Both the position numbers and the translations under genes were made by a program. The notes beneath the pieces were generated by a model. That model worked only from the letters and a program-made list of their open reading frames with translations, searched no databases and had not been told where the DNA came from. Positions 17,000 to 25,207 of a stretch of 64,000 nucleotides of DNA are shown here, piece by piece. Origin of the DNA: an uncultured Eubacteriales bacterium (GTDB lineage: Bacteria; Bacillota; Clostridia; Lachnospirales; Lachnospiraceae); assembly GCA_900545175.1 (NCBI GenBank), contig UQYF01000007.1, positions 18,698 through 82,697 on the forward strand. Direction: 5' to 3'. How positions within the stretch are numbered: the stretch's first letter is position 1; the number at the start of each line of letters is the position of its first letter.

Positions 17000-18967
17000 T
17001 TATTTCTTTTGAATGATATTGCCAATTATCTTATATTTTTTCTCATATTTGGCAATATCATTCAATATAAGACATTCCTTCAACTCTACATTCTCATCTA
17101 TACTATTCTTAGCGGCTACCTCGCTGCTTTGTTTCTGTAAATTATTCCATAACAAACAGTGAATAACTCTGGAAACTACAGTGAGTCTTCTGTTACGCAT
17201 AGTATTTACCAATATAATTTTTTCAATCTCATTTGCTTCATCATACATCCCGCAATCACCACAATAGCTTGCCACAGACTGCATTACGAATTCATACATG
17301 CTTAGGAAATTACATATCATCTCGTTGCTGCTCTTGTAGAGACTACGCAGAGCATTATAGCATTCACCAACCTCCTTGATGTCAGAAGACTTGGTTATCA
17401 ATATATTATTGATGCATGATATCTCTTCGTTACTCATATACTTTTCGATATCTGATACTGCCACTTTGTATGGAAGCGTGCATTCTAACGCTTCTTTTAC
17501 ATACCTGACAAATTCTGCATCCGATATCTTCTTTGCCATTCTCATATTGCATGCTTTAATTCTCAGAATAATCTGCCGATTCTGAGGTATGTCAAAATCC
17601 ACGTACTCACTGAGAGCTTCTAAAAGTTCATCCACCTTATCCGAATTGCCGTCATTGAGATATATCCTTATCAGAGCCAATGTTTCCTGCGCTCTTATAT
17701 CTGAGCTTGTAAGCTCCGTTCTGCTGAATTCACATGACAGACCAAGCCTTTCAAAAAGCTTATGTACTGTCGCCGCCTGTGGCTTCACAAGCTTTCTCTC
17801 TATTCTGCTTACCGTCCTCTCAGAGCAGATACCGCTACATAATTTTCCCATGCTTATATTAAGCATATTTCTGCGGATTCTTATCACATCCTCTATGCAA
17901 TATACATCTCTATCCGCATAAATATAGCTATATTCAAATGTATCACACCTTGTCCCACTCATCATATACATTCTTTCCAAGACAATGTGTGCATACCTGC
18001 ACCAGATATATTGTTCTCTCAAGGAATATTTGTCCGTATTGCCATAGCTGTCCATGTAATCTCTGTCTATTATACGGTCATTTTCAAGACTGTGCGCCTC
18101 TAAGTCCCACTGCTTGGCGGCATCTTTTTCGCACATTGATATAAGTTTCATTTTTATGTCAAGAAGCTCATACAGATAAAAGCTCCTGAGTGAATCTCTC
18201 AGATATTCTATCGCTTTGGTAACATATCCAATTAGGTGCATTATCTTTTTCGTGTCATCCACGCCTTTTTGAATTTCCGATTCGTACAGATAGTATACTG
18301 CCTTAGGATACACCTTCGCCTTGACTAACTTCACAACATCTGCGTTATCTATATACTCAATCAAGCCTCTGATTAAAGTAATGCCCTTTGCAGCAGGCAG
18401 ATATCTTCCATATTCAATCAACAGATTTAACTCTTCAACAGAAAATCTTTTATTATTCAGGAAGCTTCGCACACTTGTACTCTTATCAAAGCCGACAACA
18501 GTCTGTCTTAAAGCATTAGCATACAGTTTTCTGAGTTCTTTATCATCTGCATTCTGACAGCGTCTTATCTGTGCCTTCATTGCAAGATAGAATTGCATTT
18601 CTAGTATTGCATCTAAATCCTCCACAGACTGTCTGCGCCCTGCAAGCCTGTTGTCCTCATACATCTTTTCGAGCAATACATCAGCGTCTTCTATCTTTTC
18701 CTGCTGTATCAGAGCTATTATTCTCTGTCTGATTTTCCAGCGCTCATATTCATCTGAGAATACCATATTCTCAAAATTCTCCGATGCCACGCCAAGTCTG
18801 CCAAGCAGCCTGTCCTGAACGAGCTTGCTGACTTCCCTCTCACCGTTTTCGATACGGCTCATTACACTTACATCGCAGATACCTTCACAGATTACACTCA
18901 TTGAAATATTGTCCTTGCGTCTAAGCTCCATAAGATATTTGCCGAATTCATAACTGTCATATACCAT
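17000..18967 (-). CDS. Double HTH regulator with helical-repeat regions
   Basis: A 655-residue protein starting at ATG 18967 with GAGGT eight bases upstream; a TTG at 18973 is too close to that site. It appears to be an internal duplication: an XRE-like HTH at about residues 5-60 (YLMELRRKDNISMSVICEGI, then VSVMSRIENGE) followed by ~280 residues of TPR-like helices, then a second HTH at about 355-415 (VIRIRRNMLNISMGKLCSGI, then SERTVSRIERKLVKP) and another helical-repeat half. HTH plus TPR is the plan of peptide-sensing RRNPP regulators, though those have one copy and ~300-430 residues. It converges with the secreted peptide gene with no gap. Peptide sensing is an inference. Confidence 0.75.
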   Translation of the reverse strand: MVYDSYEFGKYLMELRRKDNISMSVICEGICDVSVMSRIENGEREVSKLVQDRLLGRLGVASENFENMVFSDEYERWKIRQRIIALIQQEKIEDADVLLEKMYEDNRLAGRRQSVEDLDAILEMQFYLAMKAQIRRCQNADDKELRKLYANALRQTVVGFDKSTSVRSFLNNKRFSVEELNLLIEYGRYLPAAKGITLIRGLIEYIDNADVVKLVKAKVYPKAVYYLYESEIQKGVDDTKKIMHLIGYVTKAIEYLRDSLRSFYLYELLDIKMKLISMCEKDAAKQWDLEAHSLENDRIIDRDYMDSYGNTDKYSLREQYIWCRYAHIVLERMYMMSGTRCDTFEYSYIYADRDVYCIEDVIRIRRNMLNISMGKLCSGICSERTVSRIERKLVKPQAATVHKLFERLGLSCEFSRTELTSSDIRAQETLALIRIYLNDGNSDKVDELLEALSEYVDFDIPQNRQIILRIKACNMRMAKKISDAEFVRYVKEALECTLPYKVAVSDIEKYMSNEEISCINNILITKSSDIKEVGECYNALRSLYKSSNEMICNFLSMYEFVMQSVASYCGDCGMYDEANEIEKIILVNTMRNRRLTVVSRVIHCLLWNNLQKQSSEVAAKNSIDENVELKECLILNDIAKYEKKYKIIGNIIQKK

Positions 18968-19027
18968 ACCCAACTACCTCATGTGTGTAAACTAATGTTC
19001 TAAACTATATTATAACACAACAAAATC

Positions 19028-19065
19028 AAAAAGACTACATACCAGCCGGATACATAGTCTTTGTT
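19028..19065. terminator. Hairpin between regulator promoter and glmM
   Basis: AAAGACTA and TAGTCTTT form an 8-bp stem with a partially paired 18-nt interior, followed by TTT tracts on the plus strand. It lies about 80 bp beyond the glmM stop on the minus strand and may end that transcript. Confidence 0.4.
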
Positions 19066-19141
19066 AACCTTGTATTTAGTTTAAATTTTATATAACTATT
19101 GTTGATGCTATATGGATAGCGCAAAATAAATAATCCTGCAA

Positions 19142-20530
19142 TTATTCACACATATATCCCTTTTCCCTAATTACAGAAATAACACTGTCCACATACTTTG
19201 CACAGACTTCATTCGTCTCCGCCTCAACCATAACGCGCACAAGCGGCTCTGTTCCCGACTCGCGCACAAGAATACGTCCTGAATTTCCCAAGCTGTCTGC
19301 TACAGCCTTCACTGCCGCCTGAACATCAATATCGTCCTGTGCCGCACGCTTATCGGTTACTCTCGCATTCTTTAAAACCTGAGGATAGATTGAAAGCCCC
19401 TCACACAGCTCGCTCAGCTTCTTCTTTTCAGCCATCATTACTTCCATCATCTTAAGGCTGGTAAGAATACCGTCTCCTGTTGACGCATACTTAGAGAAGA
19501 TAATATGTCCGGACTGCTCACCGCCGATTCCACAGCCGTTTGCGCACATATATTCATATACATACTTATCTCCCACAGCAGTCTTTGCATAGTCAATTCC
19601 CACCTCGTCAAATGCCTTGTAAAGACCGAAGTTGGACATCACTGTTGTAACTACCGTGTTATTTAAAAGTGCGCCCTTCTCCTTCATATATTTTCCGTAT
19701 ATGTAGAGAATATGGTCGCCTGTAATCACATTTCCCTTCTCGTCCACACACAGGCATCTGTCAGCATCTCCATCATATGCAAATCCCACGTCAAGCCCAT
19801 TTTCAACAACAAATTTCTGAAGACCTTCTATATGTGTGGAGCCTGCATTCATGTTAATGTTGGTTCCGTCCGGCTCCGCATTTATAACATAAGTCTTTGC
19901 TCCGAGCGCATTAAATACAGACTTTGCGATGTTCCACGCACTTCCGTTGGCACAGTCTAATCCCACCTTCATGCCTTTAAATGAATACTCACCTAATGAA
20001 ATAAGATATCCCATATATCTGTTACGTCCTGAGACATAATCCACCGTACAGCCTATTCTGTCCTTGTGTGCATAAGGAATCTCGTCATAGTGCTCACCGA
20101 AGATTTCAAGTCTGCCGTCAATATATGCCTCCACAAGCTCAATAGTCTTTTCGTCCATCTTCTCACCCTGACCATTTATAAGCTTGATTCCGTTATCATA
20201 ATACGGATTATGGCTTGCCGAAATCATGATGCCGCAGTCGAAGCTGTCCGTCCTTGCAATATACGCAACCGAAGGTGTTGTTGTCACATGAAGCAGATAT
20301 GCATCAGCGCCTGAAGCCACAAGCCCGCCCACTAAGGAATACTCGAACATATAGCTTGAACGTCTGGTATCTTTTCCGATTACAATTCTTGCAGGCGAAT
20401 CATCACCGTTTCTCTTTTTAAGCTCACCATAATACCAGCCTAAAAATCTTCCCACCTTAAATGCATGGTCAGCCGTAAGATTTACATTAGCTTCACCGCG
20501 AAAGCCGTCCGTTCCAAAATACTTTCCCAT
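19142..20530 (-). CDS. glmM: Phosphoglucosamine mutase
   Basis: A 462-residue alpha-D-phosphohexomutase interconverting glucosamine-6-P and glucosamine-1-P. It begins MGKYFGTDGFRGEAN and has the catalytic serine loop ISASHNPYYDNGIK, the metal-binding loop FAYDGDADRC, the sugar loop GGEQSGHI and the C-terminal phosphate-binding RESGTEPLVRVMVEA. The N terminus is GlmM-like; it might also act on mannose phosphate, since no separate phosphomannomutase is in the window. AGAGGT precedes ATG 20530. The 401 bp upstream (20531-20931) holds no gene I can support, only the fcl terminator near its far end. Confidence 0.9.
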   Translation of the reverse strand: MGKYFGTDGFRGEANVNLTADHAFKVGRFLGWYYGELKKRNGDDSPARIVIGKDTRRSSYMFEYSLVGGLVASGADAYLLHVTTTPSVAYIARTDSFDCGIMISASHNPYYDNGIKLINGQGEKMDEKTIELVEAYIDGRLEIFGEHYDEIPYAHKDRIGCTVDYVSGRNRYMGYLISLGEYSFKGMKVGLDCANGSAWNIAKSVFNALGAKTYVINAEPDGTNINMNAGSTHIEGLQKFVVENGLDVGFAYDGDADRCLCVDEKGNVITGDHILYIYGKYMKEKGALLNNTVVTTVMSNFGLYKAFDEVGIDYAKTAVGDKYVYEYMCANGCGIGGEQSGHIIFSKYASTGDGILTSLKMMEVMMAEKKKLSELCEGLSIYPQVLKNARVTDKRAAQDDIDVQAAVKAVADSLGNSGRILVRESGTEPLVRVMVEAETNEVCAKYVDSVISVIREKGYMCE

Positions 20531-20857
20531 ATTATACCTCTTTTCATCTTAATCTATCAGATAACCGCAAAACTCAGTATATTGACGGTCATTATGCAAT
20601 TATCTGTGCCTTACCGCAAACATAATATGCTTCACGTTATATGTATCCGTAACAATATTTGTAACCATTCACAATGCACCTCACAAATCGGAAAACTGCA
20701 CTTACATATTTACATATAGGCATTACACCTAAAGCTTCCTGATTCCAAAAAGTTACGAATAGTTACTAATATTATGTATATTACAAAACTTCTGCTTTAT
20801 GATAAGCATGTCAAAATATACTTGAAAACTCAATTATGTATAACAAGTTACATTTAT

Positions 20858-20902
20858 GCAAAAAATGTGCGTTTTGATTATACCAAAGCGCACATTTTTT
20901 GT
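20858..20902. terminator. Rho-independent terminator after fcl
   Basis: AAAAAATGTGCG pairs with CGCACATTTTTT (12 bp plus flanking pairs), loop 17 nt, T-rich on both strands. It sits 30 bp past the fcl stop codon on the minus strand and closes the gmd-fcl operon. Confidence 0.85.
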
Positions 20903-20931
20903 AAACACAGAACCCATATCAGGCTTCAGCC

Positions 20932-21876
20932 TTATCTTTCCGCTCTCATAGGATTATTAAGGAAATCTTCATAGGAAAGTCTTATTCCATCCTCAAGCTC
21001 TGTCTTGTATGTCCAGCCGAGTGCTGTCGCCTTTGACACGTCAAGAAGCTTTCTTGGTGTACCGTTAGGCTTAGACGCATCCCAGCGAATCTCTCCTGTG
21101 TAGCCTATTACTTTGGCAACAAGCTCGGTAAGCTCCTTGATTGTAAGCTCCTTGCCTGTTCCTGCATTGACTGTCTCATTGCCGCTGTAATTATTCATAA
21201 GGAATACACACAGATTGGCAAGATCATCAACATATAGGAATTCACGAAGCGGACTTCCGTCACCCCAGCAGGTAACATAAGGAAGGTTCTGCTCTTTAGC
21301 TTCGTGGAATCTCCTTATAAGTGCCGGAAGTACATGGCTGTGAGTCGGATGGTAATTATCATTCGGTCCATAGAGGTTAGTAGGCATAACGGAAATATAA
21401 TCTGTGCCATACTGCTTATTGAGAAATTCACAATACTTTAAACCGGATATCTTGGCAAGTGCATACGCCTCATTTGTCTTTTCAAGCTCCGATGTGAGCA
21501 GACAGCTCTCAGGCATAGGCTGTGGTGCCATTCTAGGATATATACATGAAGAACCCAGAAATTCAAGCTTCTTACAGCCGTTCTGCCATGCTGAATGAAT
21601 AACATTCATCTCAAGAGTCATATTGTAGTACATGAAATCGGCAAGTGCCTCCTGATTAGCAACAATGCCTCCAACCTTGGCTGCCGCTAAGAATACATAC
21701 TCCGGCTTCTCCTGTGCAAAGAACTTCTCAACGTCCTCCTGTCTGCAAAGGTCAAGCTCCTTATGTGTCCTTGTGATTATATTCTCATAGCCCTGTCTTT
21801 TTAATTCTCTTACGATTGCCGAACCAACCATTCCGCGATGTCCAGCAACATATATCTTCGCATTCTTTTCCATCAT
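20932..21876 (-). CDS. fcl: GDP-L-fucose synthase
   Basis: A 314-residue short-chain epimerase/reductase (also called WcaG). The start near 21876 (MMEKNAKIYVAGHRGMVGSA) has GTGAGGA upstream; the longer frame runs through a palindromic repeat and is rejected. Motifs: GHRGMVGSA dinucleotide site, LGSSCIYP with the catalytic Ser, YALAKISGLKYCE with the YxxxK pair, and DGSPLREFLYVDDLA. It converts GDP-4-keto-6-deoxymannose, made by the upstream gmd, to GDP-fucose. Confidence 0.95.
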   Translation of the reverse strand: MMEKNAKIYVAGHRGMVGSAIVRELKRQGYENIITRTHKELDLCRQEDVEKFFAQEKPEYVFLAAAKVGGIVANQEALADFMYYNMTLEMNVIHSAWQNGCKKLEFLGSSCIYPRMAPQPMPESCLLTSELEKTNEAYALAKISGLKYCEFLNKQYGTDYISVMPTNLYGPNDNYHPTHSHVLPALIRRFHEAKEQNLPYVTCWGDGSPLREFLYVDDLANLCVFLMNNYSGNETVNAGTGKELTIKELTELVAKVIGYTGEIRWDASKPNGTPRKLLDVSKATALGWTYKTELEDGIRLSYEDFLNNPMRAER

Positions 21877-21900
21877 AGCTTTTTCCTCACAATCTACCCT

Positions 21901-21964
21901 GGGACATCCGGTGTCAGACCCCTGTCCCAGCAAATTTGGGACAGGGGTCTGACACCAATGTCCC
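21901..21964. repeat. Long palindromic (REP-like) element between gmd and fcl
   Basis: A perfect 20-bp stem (21910-21929 and 21937-21956; core GTCAGACCCCTGTCCC) with a 7-nt loop is extended by a second 7-bp stem (GGGACAT/ATGTCCC) across a small bulge, about 27 pairs in all. GTCAGACCCCT-type palindromes are widespread dispersed repeats in bacteria. Here it occupies most of the 102-bp gap inside an operon, where it could stabilise or partly terminate the transcript. Confidence 0.8.
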
Positions 21965-21978
21965 ACATATTTGCTGTT

Positions 21979-23022
21979 TTATTTAAGAAGAACCTTCTCA
22001 CGCTTAGCAAGCTCTCTGTCATGCTCTGCCATTATCTTTACAAGCTCTTCGTATGAAGTCTTCTGAGGGTTCCAGCCTAAAACTGTTTTTGCCTTTGCAG
22101 GATTTCCCCAGAGATTATCTACATCTGTAGGACGGAACCACTGTGGATTGACACATACAAGCATCTTTCCTGTAGCCGCATCATAACCCTTCTCATCAAT
22201 TCCGGCGCCTTCCCAGCGAAGTGTAATTCCATTAGCTGCAAACGCCTTCTGTGTAAAATCTCTTACAGTGTGCTGCTCGCCTGTAGCAATAACAAAGTCC
22301 TCAGGCTTTTCCTGCTGCATAATAAGCCACATGCACTCAACATAGTCCTTTGCATAGCCCCAGTCTCTGAGTGAATCAAGATTACCAAGCTCAAGGTGGT
22401 CCTGAAGTCCCTCTGCAATTCTTCCGGCTGCAAGTGTAATCTTTCTTGTTACAAAGTTCTCACCTCGGCGCTCTGACTCATGGTTAAAGAGAATACCGTT
22501 TACAGCAAACATGCCATAAGCTTCACGGTACTCCTTAATCATCCAGAAACCATACTGCTTTGCAATCGCATAAGGGCTGTATGGATGGAATGGAGTGGTC
22601 TCTGACTGAGGAACCTCCTCAACCTTGCCGTAAAGCTCTGATGTAGAAGCCTGATATACCTTTGCCTTCTTGGTAAGTCCAAGAACTCTCACTGCCTCAA
22701 GCACACGAAGAACACCTACGGCATCAACATCGCCTGTATACTCAGGAGCATCAAATGATACCTGAACATGTGACTGTGCTGCAAGATTGTAAATCTCATC
22801 CGGCTGTACATCCCCGATAATCTTGATAATGGATATCGAATCTGACAAATCTCCATCATGTAATGTTATGCTTCCGGCTCTTAAAAGATGATCTATTCTT
22901 GCAGTATTTGAAATAGATGCACGTCTTGTTATACCATGCACTTCATAGCCCTTCTCAAGAAGAAACTCTGCCAAAAAAGAACCATCCTGTCCCGTAATTC
23001 CTGTAATTAAAGCCTTTTTCAT
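21979..23022 (-). CDS. gmd: GDP-mannose 4,6-dehydratase
   Basis: A 347-residue extended short-chain dehydrogenase making GDP-4-keto-6-deoxymannose from GDP-mannose. GITGQDGSFLAEFLLEKGY is the NAD(P) site; YQASTSELYGKVEEVPQSE and PYAIAKQYGFW hold the catalytic Thr/Ser and YxxxK. FNHESERRGENFVTRKIT is the Gmd hallmark. AGAGGA lies eight bases before ATG 23022. First gene of the gmd-fcl operon. The 254 bp upstream shows only the promoter region. Confidence 0.96.
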   Translation of the reverse strand: MKKALITGITGQDGSFLAEFLLEKGYEVHGITRRASISNTARIDHLLRAGSITLHDGDLSDSISIIKIIGDVQPDEIYNLAAQSHVQVSFDAPEYTGDVDAVGVLRVLEAVRVLGLTKKAKVYQASTSELYGKVEEVPQSETTPFHPYSPYAIAKQYGFWMIKEYREAYGMFAVNGILFNHESERRGENFVTRKITLAAGRIAEGLQDHLELGNLDSLRDWGYAKDYVECMWLIMQQEKPEDFVIATGEQHTVRDFTQKAFAANGITLRWEGAGIDEKGYDAATGKMLVCVNPQWFRPTDVDNLWGNPAKAKTVLGWNPQKTSYEELVKIMAEHDRELAKREKVLLK

Positions 23023-23276
23023 CTAAAATATCCTCTTCTTTCATGAATTTTAATAAATTGCCTGCTGACAATATTCTTTGTCACAATTAAATCTGGCTGC
23101 ACCCACAATCAACTGCATGTTTTTACAGCATTATGCGGACTTCTTCACTTTTTTAAGAATTTTATATCAAGTATATGCTTAGTGTAACCGCATATATAGA
23201 GAAAAATTAGCACAATATTGGTTTATTAAATACGCTCTGATATAAAAATATATATCCGCTGTGAACTTCTCTTATA

Positions 23277-24227
23277 TCACCAAGTCTTCTTATATTCGCT
23301 TGGGCTTATTCCCTCAAGCTTTTTGAAGCTTCTGCTGAAGTAGTTCGCATCATTCATTCCTACCCTGCTGCCTATCTCATCAATGCTAAGCTCCGTAAAT
23401 CTGAGCAGACGTTTTGCCTGCGTTATTCTCTTTGCAAAAATATATGAATTTATCGTTGTGCCATAAGTTTCCTTAAAAATCTTGCTGAGGTAGAACTTGT
23501 CAATGTAAAACGAAGCTGCCAGTGCATCGAGTGTTATCTTTTCCGTATAATGCTCATCAAGAAATGCCTTAACCTCTACTAGCTCGCGCCTCTTCTTTCC
23601 GCCTGAGAGATTCTCCGGATGCCACGACTGTTCCATAATGACAGCAAGCAGCTCATTTAACAGCGCATTCAACTTCATATCCCTTATATAATCCTCAGAA
23701 CCCGCCATCGCATACATGCGTGAGAATATATCGGTATATCTTTTGCCATCCTCCGGAGTGAATACCGGCAATCCTCCGCGCTCAATATATTTCTCATATA
23801 TCGCAGGCATATTCTCACCGTAAAAGTGTACCCACGCAAGCGACCATAACCCTTCGGACATATTTTCCTTTTCCATGTCATATGCGCAGCTCTCATGTAT
23901 CGTTCTGCTCTTCACTACATCATGGGTAACCGACTTTGTGCTCATCCCTGTGCTATGGCTATAACTTCTCATGCAGTCTATAAAAGCGCAGTCACCCTTT
24001 ACCATTTCATAATGCCGCCCCTCGTACTCAATATAGCCCGAACCGTCAAGCACCATCATGCACAGATATGACTGCAGATTATCACGCTTTGATACATGTG
24101 GCTTAATCGCCCTTAACGAACCTGTCTCCTGCAAAAATATCAGATTATTTTTTGCCCAGCTGCTTGCCGTGTACAATATTCTCTTAGATGATACCGATGG
24201 AGACGGCGACTGAAAATACTCCTCCAT
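23277..24227 (-). CDS. AraC-family transcriptional regulator
   Basis: A 316-residue regulator with an N-terminal cupin-type sensing domain (residues ~40-110; GSGYIEYEGRHYEMVKGDC) and a C-terminal double-HTH AraC domain (residues ~215-316; KITLDALAASFYIDKFYLSK, YIFAKRITQAKRLLRFTE, IGSRVGMNDANYFSRSFKK). AGAGGT precedes ATG 24227. It starts 31 bp after the GalM-like gene and is probably cotranscribed. Carbohydrate control is likely by family habit. Confidence 0.88.
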   Translation of the reverse strand: MEEYFQSPSPSVSSKRILYTASSWAKNNLIFLQETGSLRAIKPHVSKRDNLQSYLCMMVLDGSGYIEYEGRHYEMVKGDCAFIDCMRSYSHSTGMSTKSVTHDVVKSRTIHESCAYDMEKENMSEGLWSLAWVHFYGENMPAIYEKYIERGGLPVFTPEDGKRYTDIFSRMYAMAGSEDYIRDMKLNALLNELLAVIMEQSWHPENLSGGKKRRELVEVKAFLDEHYTEKITLDALAASFYIDKFYLSKIFKETYGTTINSYIFAKRITQAKRLLRFTELSIDEIGSRVGMNDANYFSRSFKKLEGISPSEYKKTW

Positions 24228-24258
24228 AGCGTTAAACCTCTCATATACAAATGAAATT

Positions 24259-25167
24259 CTAATAAAACTCTACTACATAATCGTAGCTTGCACTTTCGCC
24301 TGCGCCAAGCCTCTGCATCCCTGCTTTCTTTTCAAGGTCGCCTTCATGCCCTGCCATATCCGCAATTCCGTACCACGGCTCAAGGCAGATAAATTCATCC
24401 ACCTTCTTTGACCATATTCCAAAATACGGAAAGCCTTCACATGCCATGCCGATATATGGCTTGCCATCAGCATCAAGAAGCTCAATATAATTAACCTGAT
24501 TGTCAAGGACTATAAGCGCATCCTTGTCAAACATATCATCTGTTATCTTAACGCTTCCTTGTGGCATATCAAGTTCATACTCCCTTGACATATCAATGCA
24601 GCCTGATTCATTTAGCAGATGATACTTAAGCGGCTCTTCCTCGCTTTTCGCCGCTCCATATGCAGAATTTATCCGCAGCGAACAGTCCACAGCTGGTTCG
24701 TTATCCGGAAAAGTAAAAGCAGGATGTCCGCCAATGCCATATAACATTACCTCTCCATTATCAGCCTCATTTACAACTCTCCACTGTACCTTAACCGAAT
24801 CTGCATCTGCATTTTCCAGACTGTGCTTTACATATAACACGAATTTAAAAGGATAGACAGTCAATGTATCATCGCTCCACTTTAGAACATGCGTCACAGA
24901 CAGCTCGCCCATCTCTACAAGCTCGAACACTCTGTCACGCGCAAAACCATGCGATGTCATATTGTACTGCTTTCCTCTATAGCTATACCGTCCATCCGCA
25001 ACTTTTCCGACAAAAGGAAATAGAACCGGCGCATGTCTTCCCCACACTGCCTTGTCTCCTCTCCAGATGCGCTCTGCATTACGCTTTTTGTCCCATACGC
25101 TGACAAGCTCCGCTCCGTCATCGCTTACAGTGACACGCAGCCTGTTATTTTCCAATACTCTGTTCAT
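24259..25167 (-). CDS. Aldose 1-epimerase-like protein (GalM/LacX family)
   Basis: A 302-residue protein; the start at 25167 (MNRVLENNRLRVTVSDDGAE) has GGGAG upstream, unlike the longer frame. Pattern of the galactose-mutarotase superfamily: HAPVLFPFVGKVADG, MTSHGFARDRVF with a catalytic-type His, GIGGHPAFTFP with the second His, and FICLEPWYGIADM with the catalytic Glu. LacX-like members act on sugar or sugar-phosphate anomers; the substrate is unknown. Cotranscribed with the AraC gene. Confidence 0.8.
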   Translation of the reverse strand: MNRVLENNRLRVTVSDDGAELVSVWDKKRNAERIWRGDKAVWGRHAPVLFPFVGKVADGRYSYRGKQYNMTSHGFARDRVFELVEMGELSVTHVLKWSDDTLTVYPFKFVLYVKHSLENADADSVKVQWRVVNEADNGEVMLYGIGGHPAFTFPDNEPAVDCSLRINSAYGAAKSEEEPLKYHLLNESGCIDMSREYELDMPQGSVKITDDMFDKDALIVLDNQVNYIELLDADGKPYIGMACEGFPYFGIWSKKVDEFICLEPWYGIADMAGHEGDLEKKAGMQRLGAGESASYDYVVEFY

Positions 25168-25207
25168 AGCGTGACTCCCTTCACAATTTTTACAAGCCCT
25201 TGTAAAC

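Noticed and set aside
21877..21966. N-terminal extension of fcl
   Set aside because: It is translated from the palindromic repeat and lacks family similarity; the ribosome site supports the start near 21876.
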